Below are positions 42,576-52,140 of a stretch of DNA of 64,000 nt, one piece after another. Made by a program: the position numbers and the translations under genes. The stretch is taken from contig NZ_CP096258.1 in NCBI RefSeq assembly GCF_023205015.1, positions 2,046,001 through 2,110,000 on the forward strand, read 5' to 3'. This DNA comes from Providencia rettgeri. GTDB lineage: Bacteria; Pseudomonadota; Gammaproteobacteria; Enterobacterales; Enterobacteriaceae. Below the pieces are notes generated by a model that was not told the DNA's origin, did no database searches, and saw only the letters and a program-made list of their open reading frames with translations. Within the stretch, counting starts at the first letter, position 1. Each line of letters opens with the position of its first letter.

Positions 42576-45077
42576 CTAGTTACAAGGAAGTAATAAATTA
42601 TCTTGAATTTCTCGATTCATTAATTCAGAAGGGAAAGTTATTTCACATGACATATTTTTACCCCATGTTACATTCATTGTTTCTGAAGGATGAACTCCAC
42701 TTATATAAGTATTACCCAAATCACCTACAATCCCAACGTTTTGCTTTTTATTGTTTGTTACTTGAGCACCTAATGGAGGATGAGAACCATCAGTAAGTGC
42801 GATAACAGCCATAATTTTCTGACCTGAAATAACCGAAAATGAACGATATCCAACCGCACCTTCAGTTAGTGTTGCTTGAATAACGGATTGTTGGGCGTCA
42901 ATATCATCAGGTAGTTTATTTAAATCAATTTGCGCCTTATTTCGATAGTAGCTACTGACATCCGAAATAACTGCTTTCCCAAATCGGTTTGATTCAACAG
43001 GAACGCCAATACCACGAATCGTAATATTTGGAACATCATCAGTATCAACTAATATACGAGCTCCCCCGAGATTATTTATTCTATGTGTAACCGTACCTTT
43101 ACCTGTTAAAGTTAAGCCACCTGAAGTGGAAAGGCCAAAAGCACTATATTGGTTATTTATATGGTTTGCATTAACTGACCAGCGAGCGCTATCTCCTTGG
43201 TGTGAAATAAAAGCACTTGCAGTTCCACCTTTTCGATTTGCACCTGCACTGACCTGATAATTTGTTCTATCATCTAATCTGTCATAATAAGAAACACGAT
43301 TAGTCGTATCATAGCGGCTTGTATTCATCGAATAACCCACATTCGCTCCGTTGCTTAGTGGGAAAGATAATGATATATAAGCGCTATCATCGGTTACACC
43401 ATTATAAAAACTACGATTTGCAGATAAGCTAATACTCATATTTTTTATTGGGCCAATATCCATATATTTGGATAGCATTAAACTGTAATAATCATTATCT
43501 TTTTTATCCCAATACGTCTGATGGTTATAATTTAAATATAATGATAATCCTATATCCTGAAAATTTTTATTGACTGATATGGTGTATAGCTCTTTACTTC
43601 CATAATTACGTAGTCCTGTTTTTTGAGTATTTAAGAATTCACTCATACTCATATAACTTCGTTCTGAAAAGCGATAACCTGCGAATTGTATTTGGCTATC
43701 GAATTCTTCAAATCGTTTAGAATAGTTTATTCGGTATGAGCTGCCACTTAATGTTCCTTCACCGGGTAAACGGGCAATAGACTGAGTAACATCAAATGAA
43801 AGAGCACCGAGTGCGAGCAAATCTCGCCCAAATCCCATTGATAATGCATTATAATTTTGGCTATTTAAACTACCACCAATTAAAGACCAACCATTGCTTA
43901 TGCCCCAAGAAAATTCACCTGTAATGAAATTTTCCCCTTCACTTTGGCGATCAATATTTGTTGGCTGGCCTAGTGCAAATTTATATTGAACTTGTCCAGG
44001 TCTTGTTAGATAAGGCAAATTTGCAGTATCAACTTGAAATTCTTGCATAGAACCATCTTGCTCTTTTATGGCAACATTGAGCGTTCCAGTTATGGCGTCA
44101 CTTAAATTTTGGATACGAAAAGGACCCGGCGCAACTTGAGTTTCATACAATATCCGTCCTTGTTGCATAACAGTGACTGTAGCATTACTTTGTGCTATTC
44201 CTGTTATTTCTGGGGCATATCCACGTAAGTTCGGTGGTATCATGCTTAACTCAGATTGTAAGCTAGCGCCAATAAATCTAAAACCATCAAAAATATTTGA
44301 GGCCAAATAATCCTCACCCAGTACGAGTTTAGCCTTTAATTCAGATAGAGCTCGGTAGGCGTAAAAACGATTCCATGTGAAATCAGATTGGTGACGGCCT
44401 TGACTTCCTGTCGTATGGTTATATTGACTTTGCCAATCAGCTCTAAATCGCCAAGCACCTAAATTGATACCGGCTACACCATTACTATTTACTGAAGATG
44501 AATTCGGTCCCCCATTATAGGAATTTGTGGAATTTGCATTCAGATTATAATCAATCAGTAAAGCTGATATTCCATTGTCCCAGCGAGAAGGGGGATCCCA
44601 GTTTTCTGATGTGTATTCTAAGTAGGCTTGAGGAATACTGACATATAAAGATGACGTAGCTAAATCACCACGTAGTAGTAATCCCGGCAAACTATTCTCA
44701 TTAAGGCATTGTCCTTCATGCCACCATGTTAATTTTTTCTGTGACTCTGAAGTAAGCGCGAGCAGCTTAACGTGTTCTGGGGATAAACAAGGCTGACTTT
44801 CATCAGGATCTTTCTCACCAGAATAATAGGGGATGTTAATATCAGATATTTGTTCATTATTAACTTTTAAAGTGAAATTATAAACCCCAGGCATAATATA
44901 ACCGGCGCGTGAGAATTGGTTTAAATCAATGTTATTTTTGTCTTCTAAATCTAAAACATCAGTATTGAATTCAATATAATTATTCGCATTGCTCGTTAAA
45001 GTCACACAACTGACTGTTAACCCAATAAGAATACTTAACAATTTTAATTTTGGTGTGTAAATAGGTAACGAAGACAT
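42576..45077 (-). CDS. Outer-membrane fimbrial usher (PapC/MrpC family)
   Basis: 833 residues from ATG ending at 45077 (TAGGAATG seven bases before). After the signal peptide come the N-terminal usher domain (YIEFNTDVLDLEDKNNIDLNQFSRAGYIMPGVYNFTLKVN), the 24-strand pore with the plug, GYAPEITGIAQSNATVTVMQQGRILYETQVAPGPFRIQNL, and two C-terminal domains ending in a Cys pair (MSCEITFP...LLPCN). It secretes and assembles the fimbria. Full length, no disruption. Confidence 0.92.
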   Translation of the reverse strand: MSSLPIYTPKLKLLSILIGLTVSCVTLTSNANNYIEFNTDVLDLEDKNNIDLNQFSRAGYIMPGVYNFTLKVNNEQISDINIPYYSGEKDPDESQPCLSPEHVKLLALTSESQKKLTWWHEGQCLNENSLPGLLLRGDLATSSLYVSIPQAYLEYTSENWDPPSRWDNGISALLIDYNLNANSTNSYNGGPNSSSVNSNGVAGINLGAWRFRADWQSQYNHTTGSQGRHQSDFTWNRFYAYRALSELKAKLVLGEDYLASNIFDGFRFIGASLQSELSMIPPNLRGYAPEITGIAQSNATVTVMQQGRILYETQVAPGPFRIQNLSDAITGTLNVAIKEQDGSMQEFQVDTANLPYLTRPGQVQYKFALGQPTNIDRQSEGENFITGEFSWGISNGWSLIGGSLNSQNYNALSMGFGRDLLALGALSFDVTQSIARLPGEGTLSGSSYRINYSKRFEEFDSQIQFAGYRFSERSYMSMSEFLNTQKTGLRNYGSKELYTISVNKNFQDIGLSLYLNYNHQTYWDKKDNDYYSLMLSKYMDIGPIKNMSISLSANRSFYNGVTDDSAYISLSFPLSNGANVGYSMNTSRYDTTNRVSYYDRLDDRTNYQVSAGANRKGGTASAFISHQGDSARWSVNANHINNQYSAFGLSTSGGLTLTGKGTVTHRINNLGGARILVDTDDVPNITIRGIGVPVESNRFGKAVISDVSSYYRNKAQIDLNKLPDDIDAQQSVIQATLTEGAVGYRSFSVISGQKIMAVIALTDGSHPPLGAQVTNNKKQNVGIVGDLGNTYISGVHPSETMNVTWGKNMSCEITFPSELMNREIQDNLLLPCN

Positions 45078-45115
45078 AAAAACATTCCTAAAATATAGCA
45101 ATAATTTATTTATTA

Positions 45116-45646
45116 TTAGTAATAATCCAGTTTGAAACGGATCGATGTCTGATACTGTCCAGCACGTAACGGTGTGTCATTTGAAACAACTTTTAACTGA
45201 TAATTCAGAATATATTTCCCGGGTTTTATACTTTTCGGTAATGTTTTTTTTCCTGGGTAAATATATTCTCCATTCGGTTCAGTTAATAATAATGCTATCC
45301 CTTGTGCAGAACCCGATACCGAAAAAAAATCCCCACTAACAGGCCCATCAAATGAAACTTCAAATGTTTTCCAAAGTTCGCCTGTATAAGATGTTAGTCT
45401 GCAACCAATTAATGTAATAAAAAAATCCTGTGCCTGTCCTTGTCCTTCTTGCTGTATTAATGACAGTGGTAATATACCCATATCAATGGATTGTTCATAA
45501 GAACCAGTATCAATACTACACGCTGTATCCATAATGCTACCTTGCATTATCAAATCCATTGAACTCTTTGCAAAAGCACATTTAAAAAAGGGTAATAGTA
45601 AGAAAAAACACAATGACAAAATAGTTTCTTTTTTCTTTGTTATCAT
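45116..45646 (-). CDS. Minor fimbrial subunit (MrpB-like)
   Basis: 176 residues from ATG ending at 45646 (MITKKKETILSLCFF...), the best signal peptide; the frame is open 57 bases further. The pilin disulfide pair is DTACSIDTG...IGCRLTS, and the C-terminal half ends YQTSIRFKLDYY with the Tyr-Tyr end used in chaperone recognition. It lies between the major subunit and the usher, as MrpB does in MR/P fimbriae, where the equivalent is thought to be a terminator or minor component. Confidence 0.78.
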   Translation of the reverse strand: MITKKKETILSLCFFLLLPFFKCAFAKSSMDLIMQGSIMDTACSIDTGSYEQSIDMGILPLSLIQQEGQGQAQDFFITLIGCRLTSYTGELWKTFEVSFDGPVSGDFFSVSGSAQGIALLLTEPNGEYIYPGKKTLPKSIKPGKYILNYQLKVVSNDTPLRAGQYQTSIRFKLDYY

Positions 45647-45718
45647 ATTATAACCATTAAAATATACACCACGAGATTTATTAACCTCGTGGTGAGATAG
45701 CATTTTATAAAAAATTAT

Positions 45719-46252
45719 TTAATTATATGCTAATGTAAAGTTAGTGACTGCTTGGAATTTTCCTGGTGTTACTGGAATAACTTTGCTTTGTGCATCAACT
45801 AACTTAAGCCCAATTAAGGATGCTTGGAATTTTAATGTATTATTTCCTTCAACATAATTTTGCTTTGCACTAGAGTTAACTTTAATTTGAGCGCCTGATG
45901 AATTCATGATCTTCACTGCGGCACCTGTAGCATCACCTGTAATCTGTAAATAACCAGTATCTTTCCCTGCCTCAGTTCCCTTGAAGGTGACAGCAACTTG
46001 ATTATCACCTTTCAGGTTACAACCTTCCAATTTAATCTGGAACGGTTGTGCAGAGGATTCACCACCATTATCTAAAGTTACATTAGATACTTGGCCTAAT
46101 GGGACCTCTTGATTTTCTTCACCGGGTGCAATAGAGCATGGCGCGTCAATAATAGAACCAGAAAATGTTACCGTACCACTCCCCGCATCAACAGCTAAAA
46201 CAGATGTACTCATTAAACCAGAAATCATGGTTGCTAAAATAATCTTTTTCAT
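45719..46252 (-). CDS. Major fimbrial subunit (MrpA-like)
   Basis: A 177-residue pilin precursor. Signal peptide MKKIILATMISGLMSTSVLA, mature start VDAGSGTVTFSGSIIDAPCSI, disulfide pair with EGCNLKG, and the terminal VTNFTLAYN with penultimate Tyr. High Gly/Thr/Ala content and first structural position in the operon mark it as the shaft subunit. It follows the MrpJ-like gene by 76 bases. Confidence 0.88.
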   Translation of the reverse strand: MKKIILATMISGLMSTSVLAVDAGSGTVTFSGSIIDAPCSIAPGEENQEVPLGQVSNVTLDNGGESSAQPFQIKLEGCNLKGDNQVAVTFKGTEAGKDTGYLQITGDATGAAVKIMNSSGAQIKVNSSAKQNYVEGNNTLKFQASLIGLKLVDAQSKVIPVTPGKFQAVTNFTLAYN

Positions 46253-46328
46253 TTTTTCCTCAAACGATAAGTATAGATATACATATAAATATTTATATGC
46301 ATTTTTAAATAAAATATATTTAAATGGA

Positions 46329-46667
46329 CTAATAAAAATAAATTGTATCAGAGGCTGATATCTTATTTCTTAAAGAAATTACATCATCCGAAGGGGACTT
46401 TTGAACTTCAGCAATAATAAGTTTAATAATTCTTTCAAATGGACAATCGAGTGCTACGCTTAAATTAAATAGCATATCAATGCTAATTTTATTTATTCCG
46501 CGTTCATAACGTGACATCTGTTGCTGTGAAATATTTACTTTCTTTGCAAGTTCATAAGCTGTAATACCATTCTCTTTGCGTATTTTTCTTATAACTAATC
46601 CACAGTAAATAGAAAATAGATTATCTTGTGTTTCACATTTGGATATAACCCTATTAACTTTACTCAT
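46329..46667 (-). CDS. MrpJ-like XRE transcriptional regulator at the head of the fimbrial operon
   Basis: 112 residues with an XRE HTH: GLVIRKIRKENGITAYELAKKVNISQQQMSRYERGINKISIDML. The SQQQxSRYERG box is the signature of Proteus MrpJ and its many paralogues, which repress flagellar genes when fimbriae are made. In the MR/P operon mrpJ is the last gene; here it is first, 76 bases before the major subunit and in the same direction. Its likely task is to switch motility off and adjust the operon. Confidence 0.85.
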   Translation of the reverse strand: MSKVNRVISKCETQDNLFSIYCGLVIRKIRKENGITAYELAKKVNISQQQMSRYERGINKISIDMLFNLSVALDCPFERIIKLIIAEVQKSPSDDVISLRNKISASDTIYFY

Positions 46668-47003
46668 AATTAATGAAAAGGTCTCAGTTTAATAATTAAA
46701 TAAATTACTTTGCTTTTATGCATTCCCTTTAAGTGCTTACAATTATAATGAGTAGTTTTTTTTTAATCAAACAACCCAAAAGAATGAAATCTAATTAGCT
46801 GTTTATATTTACACTTTTTACAATTCAATCATTTTTATTATTTAACAATAACTTATAAATATTCGATGTTTCTATCAATTTTTTTGAAATCAAAATTAGA
46901 TGTTAGCTTACTAGCTTATTAAACTACAAGTGATGCTAAAAATAGTATTTTTAACTGAAATTAATAAATTTTAATAAATACTCTCAATTTGTAACGGTAA
47001 TAA

Positions 47004-47017
47004 TTGATTTTAATCAA
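47004..47017 (-). promoter_or_regulatory. Perfect FNR-type palindrome upstream of the fimbrial operon
   Basis: TTGATTTTAATCAA matches TTGAT-N4-ATCAA exactly. It lies 337 bases before the MrpJ-like start. MR/P-type fimbriae are known to respond to oxygen. Because the region is so AT-rich, a chance match is possible, and no matching -10 hexamer stands out. Confidence 0.4.
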
Positions 47018-47511
47018 AAAAACACACGTCGAGAGTGTAATTATAATTTTAAAAGTGGAATGGAATGAAAAATAAGCAGAAAAATCAAGTGATTAGTTAA
47101 TACCTGTAATAGGAGTAATAATCTACAAAAAAATACAATTAAATCATGGTACTAGCTAGTGGAGATGATGTGTGGCTTCTTACCATTCCTTACGTATCTA
47201 AAAATTTATGCTTTTATAACAGGGAAACCATAGGGCTCTATTTACTTAAAGCTATTGTTATGGCCTCTTCTGACTTACTCTATACCTAGTAAGAGAGTTA
47301 CTGAAAGTAGTAAACAAATACAGGTATGTGTTCTATTTCTACTATCATATTTTAAGATATGACTTGGTCTGGCCATTGGTCTGACATTTTTTAACTTTGC
47401 TTTGTTAGCACTGTTAATTTGAAATTATATAAAGGTAGGTTAAATTCTATTTATTTGGAATTAGAAAAAGAAGGAGAAGAAATGGTGAGTATTTTTGGTA
47501 TAACAGAAGGT

Positions 47512-47554
47512 AAAACAGCATTATATTTATAAATCAAATATTATGCTGTTTTTT
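47512..47554 (-). terminator. Hairpin downstream of ychF
   Basis: A 10-bp perfect stem AAAACAGCAT / ATGCTGTTTT (47512-47521, 47543-47552). T-runs follow on both strands, so it can end leftward transcription from ychF and rightward transcription from the gap. Confidence 0.65.
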
Positions 47555-47597
47555 GATTAATGATATTTTTACTTGAGGGTAAACCTACAATATAAGT

Positions 47598-48689
47598 TTA
47601 CACATTAAACAAGAAGTTGAGTACATCGCCGTCTTTTACAATATAGTCTTTACCTTCTGCGCGCATTTTACCGGCTTCTTTTGCGCCTTGCTCACCACGG
47701 TACTGGATAAAATCATCAAATGCGATAGTTTGAGCACGGATAAAGCCTTTTTCGAAGTCAGTATGGATTTTACCCGCAGCTTGTGGCGCAGTAGCACCAA
47801 CAGGGATAGTCCATGCACGAACTTCTTTAACGCCCGCAGTAAAGTAGGTTTGTAGGTTTAATAGCTCATATCCAGCACGAATAACACGGTTTAAACCTGG
47901 TTCTTCGATACCTAAATCAGCCATAAACTCATCGCGCTCTTCGTCTTCAAGTTCTGCAATATCAGACTCAATCGCTGCACAGACGGGAACAACTACAGAG
48001 CCTTCGGCTTCTGCAATTTTATAAACCACATCTAAGAATGGGTTATTTTCAAAGCCATCTTCATTGACGTTAGCAATGTACATCGTTGGCTTTAATGTTA
48101 AGAAGCTCAAGTAGCGGATAGCCGCTTTATCTTCAGCAGATAAATCTAATGTGCGTAACATTCCTGCTTGCTCTAAGTGCGGCAAACATTTCTCTAAGGC
48201 TTCTAACTCTGCTTTTGCGTCTTTATCGCCGCCTTTTGCGCGTTTTTGGACACGATGAATAGCGCGTTCACAAGTATCAAGGTCAGCAAGTGCTAATTCA
48301 GTATTAATGACTTCAATATCTGCGGCAGGGTCAACTTGGCCTGCAACGTGAATGATATTGTCGTTTTCAAAACAACGGACAACATGACCAATGGCTTCGG
48401 TTTCACGGATATTCGTTAAAAATTGGTTACCCAGACCCTCACCTTTGGAGGCGCCTTTTACTAAGCCCGCGATATCCACGAACTCCATGGTCGTTGGTAA
48501 AATACGCTGTGGCTTCACAATCTCAGCTAATTGATCAAGACGTGGGTCTGGCATTGGCACAACACCCGTGTTTGGTTCAATCGTACAGAAAGGGAAGTTG
48601 GCTGCTTCGATGCCGGCTTTGGTCAATGCATTAAATAGGGTGGATTTACCCACGTTAGGCAGACCAACGATACCGCATTTAAAACCCAT
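47598..48689 (-). CDS. ychF: YchF, Obg-family ribosome-binding ATPase
   Basis: 363 residues, full length. P-loop GLPNVGKSTLFNAL (residues 8-21), switch/G3 EFVDIAGLVKGASKGEGLGNQFL, the NVNEDG element in the G4 position that favours ATP over GTP, and the C-terminal TGS domain (FFTAGVKEVRAWTI...GKDYIVKDGDVLNFLFNV). It is a universally conserved translation-linked factor. It follows pth, as in E. coli. Confidence 0.97.
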   Translation of the reverse strand: MGFKCGIVGLPNVGKSTLFNALTKAGIEAANFPFCTIEPNTGVVPMPDPRLDQLAEIVKPQRILPTTMEFVDIAGLVKGASKGEGLGNQFLTNIRETEAIGHVVRCFENDNIIHVAGQVDPAADIEVINTELALADLDTCERAIHRVQKRAKGGDKDAKAELEALEKCLPHLEQAGMLRTLDLSAEDKAAIRYLSFLTLKPTMYIANVNEDGFENNPFLDVVYKIAEAEGSVVVPVCAAIESDIAELEDEERDEFMADLGIEEPGLNRVIRAGYELLNLQTYFTAGVKEVRAWTIPVGATAPQAAGKIHTDFEKGFIRAQTIAFDDFIQYRGEQGAKEAGKMRAEGKDYIVKDGDVLNFLFNV

Positions 48690-48791
48690 ATGTTTCTCAC
48701 CTTAATAGCAAGGGGCAGCCACGTGCTGCACCCAGTGTTTAGAAATTGGCGCTGATTATACACAAAAAGTTGATTCGGATGAAATGAACTC

Positions 48792-49382
48792 TTATGTGGT
48801 TGCTTTAAAACCATGTAAACGATTAATGGCCTTGTCCATACCCTCTTGTAGAAGAATATCTGTACACCTAGCGGCTTCATCAATCGCATCATCAATGAGT
48901 TTTTGTTCAGATAAAGGCGGTTTTCCCAAAACAAAGCCAACGACTTTGTTTTTATCACCAGGGTGGCCAATGCCAATGCGTAAACGATAAAAATTCGGGT
49001 TATTGGCGAATTTACTTTGAATATCTTTCAAACCATTATGGCCGCCATTACTGCCACCTAACTTCATTTTAGCCACACCAGGTGGTAAATCGAGCTCATC
49101 ATGGGCGACTAAAATTTCATCGAGATTGATGCGATAAAAATTGGCGATAGCGGCGACAGATTTACCACTTAGGTTCATAAATGTGGTTGGAACCAACAGT
49201 CGAATGTCATTACCGCCCATATTAATGCGTGCGGTATAACCAAAAAATTTAGCTTCTTCTTTCAGCGGCTGATTATGGCGCTCAGCCAATAAATCAACAT
49301 ACCATGCACCGGCATTGTGGCGCGTTTGTGCATATTCAGCACCCGGGTTGGCAAGTCCAACAATTAACTTAATTTTGCTCAC
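48792..49382 (-). CDS. pth: Peptidyl-tRNA hydrolase
   Basis: 196 residues. It releases tRNA from prematurely dropped peptidyl-tRNA. Active-site features: LIVGLANPGAEYAQTRHNAGAW (Asn12 and catalytic His22), VAHDELDLPPG (Asp) and GGSNGGHNGLKDI. Encoded upstream of ychF with 102 bases between. Confidence 0.97.
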   Translation of the reverse strand: MSKIKLIVGLANPGAEYAQTRHNAGAWYVDLLAERHNQPLKEEAKFFGYTARINMGGNDIRLLVPTTFMNLSGKSVAAIANFYRINLDEILVAHDELDLPPGVAKMKLGGSNGGHNGLKDIQSKFANNPNFYRLRIGIGHPGDKNKVVGFVLGKPPLSEQKLIDDAIDEAARCTDILLQEGMDKAINRLHGFKATT

Positions 49383-49681
49383 GGTGGTGATTTCACTATC
49401 AGTTATGAAAATAATGCCCTAGTTTACCTTGTGAAATGCAGGATGTACAAAATTGTAATAGATAAAATCACCATGATTATAATTGCCATAAAAACTATTC
49501 GGGTTTTCTGATTTTTTGATGAAAAGCACTTTTTGTGTAGATATTCTTGCTAACTTCCTTCCTTGTGATGCTCATCGCAAAAAATTTTACTTAATGCACT
49601 ATAATCATTACATAAATATAAAGTACGACCGAATTTATTTACACATGCTTACTTATCAGTTTACTGGTACTGGAGGTATAT

Positions 49682-49954
49682 ATGAAACGGAAAAACGCAT
49701 ATATTCTTGGTAATATCTTTATGGGGATCGGAATGGTGTTGATGATCGGGAGTATCGGTGTCAACTTATTCTCTCATATTGTTAACTTAGGCCTTTCAGA
49801 ACTTATCACTAATGGTTCCTTATTCGGCATTTTTATCGGTGCGATGGTATGGTTAGTGGGGGCTAGGATCGGCGGCCGTGAAAAAGTTGCAGACCGTTAC
49901 TGGCAGTTAAAACAACATTATCATTCACGCAGAGATAATCACCGCTATCCATAA
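49682..49954 (+). CDS. ychH: YchH, small stress-associated inner-membrane protein
   Basis: 90 residues from ATG 49682, with CTGGAGGT just before it. Two membrane helices (residues ~8-28 and ~42-62), the second in ITNGSLFGIFIGAMVWLVGARIGGREKVADRYW. Divergent from pth, exactly as in E. coli, where YchH is stress-induced and affects biofilm formation. Confidence 0.92.
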   Translation: MKRKNAYILGNIFMGIGMVLMIGSIGVNLFSHIVNLGLSELITNGSLFGIFIGAMVWLVGARIGGREKVADRYWQLKQHYHSRRDNHRYP

Positions 49955-50012
49955 ATAATCTAGAGCAATTAATTGCTGATAATGGTGGACGAGTTTGATA
50001 ATTAGGCATTAA

Positions 50013-50044
50013 GAGGAGTAAAACTCATAAGAGTTTTGCTCTTC
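50013..50044 (+). terminator. Hairpin after ychH
   Basis: Stem around GAGGAGTAAAACTC / GAGTTTTGCTCTTC with a 4-nt loop, two internal mismatches. A moderate terminator for ychH. Confidence 0.45.
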
Positions 50045-50158
50045 TGTCGAGAATGCTGTGAGTTTTTTAGATGGTTATTTTTATGCCATGATAAGCTGAA
50101 AATTATCGATTGGTTGGCTATAAAGTATAAAAATGGGTATTTATGTTATGCAATCATA

Positions 50159-50197
50159 AAGCCCCTGCAAATGTTATTGCAGGGGCTTATATTTTTA
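50159..50197. terminator. Bidirectional terminator between ychH and prs
   Basis: Stem AAGCCCCTGCAA / TTGCAGGGGCTT (50159-50170, 50177-50188), 6-nt loop, then a T-rich tail. Confidence 0.85.
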
Positions 50198-50245
50198 TTG
50201 TGACTTTTTCATCACGATTGCACGCTAAAACTCAATACTAGAGAA

Positions 50246-51193
50246 TTAGTGCTCAAACATTGCTGAAATTGACTCTTCATTGCTGATACGACGGATAGCT
50301 TCAGCTAACATACCTGAAAGCGTTAAGGTACGAACATTGCTCAGCGCCTTGATTTCAGGAGAAAGAGGGATAGTGTCACAAACAATGATTTCATCAATGA
50401 CTGAATTTTTGATGTTGTCTACAGCATTACCTGAGAAAATCGGGTGTGTTGCGTATGCAAATACACGTTTTGCACCACGTTCTTTCAGCGCTTCAGCTGC
50501 TTTGCACAGAGTACCACCGGTATCAATCATATCGTCCACTAAGATGCAATCACGGCCTGAAACATCACCAATGATATGCATAACTTGAGAAACGTTCGCA
50601 CGTGGGCGACGTTTGTCAATAATAGCCATATCAGTGTCGTTCAGGAGTTTTGCGATAGCTCTAGCACGTACCACGCCGCCGATGTCTGGAGATACAACAA
50701 TTGGGTTTTCCAAATTCTTCTGCAACATATCTTCCAGAAGAATAGGGCTACCAAATACATTATCCACAGGAACATCAAAGAAGCCCTGGATCTGCTCTGC
50801 GTGTAAATCGACAGTGAGCACACGGTCTACACCTACACTTGACAGAAAATCGGCAACAACTTTAGCGGTGATTGGTACACGGGCAGAACGTACGCGACGA
50901 TCCTGTCTTGCGTAACCGAAGTAAGGGATAACAGCGGTAATACGACCAGCAGATGCACGGCGTAGGGCATCGACCATAACAACCAGTTCCATCAGGTTAT
51001 CATTGGTTGGTGCACAAGTTGACTGGATGATAAAAATATCACCACCGCGGACATTTTCATTAATTTGAACACTGACTTCGCCGTCGCTAAAACGACCAAC
51101 AGCCGCGTCTCCAAGATTAGTGTAAAGGCGGTTAGCAACACGTTGTGCTAGTTCCGGTGTAGCGTTACCAGCAAAAAGCTTCATATCGGGCAC
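50246..51193 (-). CDS. prs: Ribose-phosphate pyrophosphokinase (PRPP synthetase)
   Basis: 315 residues with a GTG start, as in E. coli. It makes PRPP from ribose-5-phosphate and ATP for purine, pyrimidine, histidine, tryptophan and NAD synthesis. The class I signature is intact: GFSDGEVSVQI, PYFGYARQDRRVRSARVPIT, DLHAEQIQGFF, DIGGVVRA, the PRPP loop DDMIDTGGT. Nearly identical to E. coli Prs; no dauA between it and ychH. Confidence 0.98.
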   Translation of the reverse strand: MPDMKLFAGNATPELAQRVANRLYTNLGDAAVGRFSDGEVSVQINENVRGGDIFIIQSTCAPTNDNLMELVVMVDALRRASAGRITAVIPYFGYARQDRRVRSARVPITAKVVADFLSSVGVDRVLTVDLHAEQIQGFFDVPVDNVFGSPILLEDMLQKNLENPIVVSPDIGGVVRARAIAKLLNDTDMAIIDKRRPRANVSQVMHIIGDVSGRDCILVDDMIDTGGTLCKAAEALKERGAKRVFAYATHPIFSGNAVDNIKNSVIDEIIVCDTIPLSPEIKALSNVRTLTLSGMLAEAIRRISNEESISAMFEH

Positions 51194-51249
51194 GAGAAAA
51201 ACCTCAGGCTTGCGTCCAGAGAGATATTGTTGACCAATAGCGACAAGGC

Positions 51250-52140
51250 TTATTGGTGCAATACACGGGTTATCCCAGCGCGGAACTTGTGCAGTGGGGA
51301 AACGTTAACGCCTTGAGCGACGAACCCTTGCACCCACGATGGGGCTTTATTTAACACCTGCAGGGCATCCGCTTGTGTTTCAAATTCAGAAAAAACACAT
51401 GCGCCTGTTCCTGTAAGGCGAGACGGAGCATATTCTAACAGCCAAGAAACAAGCTGTTCAACCTCACGAAAACGTTTTCTTGCGATTGGTTCGCAGTCAT
51501 TTGCGTACGGAGCCAGTAATAATGCGGCTAGGGAGCGTTTTGGAGAATTTCGATTTAATTGTGGATCTGTGAAGATCATCGGGGTTGATATTTCAATTCC
51601 GGGATGAGCGACCAGATACCATTTCTCTATAGGGGAAGCTTTGGTTAAAATATCGCCAACCCCTTCGGCGAAAGCAGCATGCCCGTGAACAAACACAGGG
51701 ACATCTGCACCTAATGATGCGCCTAATTGTGCAAGGACTTCATCAGAAACCTGTGTGTTCCAATGTTCGTTAAGCGCAATTAAGGTGGTTGCTGCGTTTG
51801 ATGAGCCCCCACCAATACCACCGCCCATGGGTAATATTTTATGGATATGGATATCAGCACCTAATGGGGCTCTGTGCTGTAAGGTCTCACGGCAATAGGA
51901 CTGTAATAATTTAGCTGCGCGTAAAATTAGGTTTTTCTCGGGGGGAACCCCTTGCATATCGGTCAATAAATTTAAGTGGTTATCATCACGTGTTGTGATG
52001 GTGATTTCATCGCCATAATCAACAAATTGAAATAGAGTTTGTAACTCATGATAACCATCAGGGCGTTGGCCTGTGATGTATAAAAAAAGATTTAATTTTG
52101 CCGGAGAAGGCCATGTTAACGTCATTTTTTCAGTGTCCAA
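51250..52140 (-). CDS. ispE: 4-diphosphocytidyl-2-C-methyl-D-erythritol kinase
   Basis: 296 residues. GHMP kinase in the MEP isoprenoid pathway. N-terminal WPSPAKLNLFLYITGQRPDGYHELQT and the ATP loop LPMGGGIGGGSSNAATTLIALN are intact, plus the C-terminal TGTGACVFSEF. It overlaps the end of lolB by 19 bases and precedes prs, so lolB-ispE-prs form one operon. Confidence 0.96.
   Translation of the reverse strand: MDTEKMTLTWPSPAKLNLFLYITGQRPDGYHELQTLFQFVDYGDEITITTRDDNHLNLLTDMQGVPPEKNLILRAAKLLQSYCRETLQHRAPLGADIHIHKILPMGGGIGGGSSNAATTLIALNEHWNTQVSDEVLAQLGASLGADVPVFVHGHAAFAEGVGDILTKASPIEKWYLVAHPGIEISTPMIFTDPQLNRNSPKRSLAALLLAPYANDCEPIARKRFREVEQLVSWLLEYAPSRLTGTGACVFSEFETQADALQVLNKAPSWVQGFVAQGVNVSPLHKFRAGITRVLHQ

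Larger units (their letters stand above)
46668..47597. other. Long gene-free region upstream of the fimbrial operon
   Basis: 930 very AT-rich bases with no reliable gene. It holds the candidate FNR-type site (47004-47017), short inverted ACTCTC/GAGAGT elements around 46980 and 47034, a 47-codon frame at 47146 without ribosome binding site, and near 47482 a tiny 16-codon frame after AAGGAGAAGAA. I see no invertible-element repeats long enough to name and no recombinase gene in the window. Confidence 0.5.

Noticed and set aside
47146..47289. A 47-codon frame (MVLASGDDVW...) in the fimbrial upstream gap
   Set aside because: No ribosome binding site at usable spacing, no recognisable domain, and it lies in AT-rich DNA where frames of this length arise by chance.
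46668..47597. Invertible promoter element as in the mrp operon
   Set aside because: No ~21-bp inverted repeats were found by eye and no recombinase gene is in the window.
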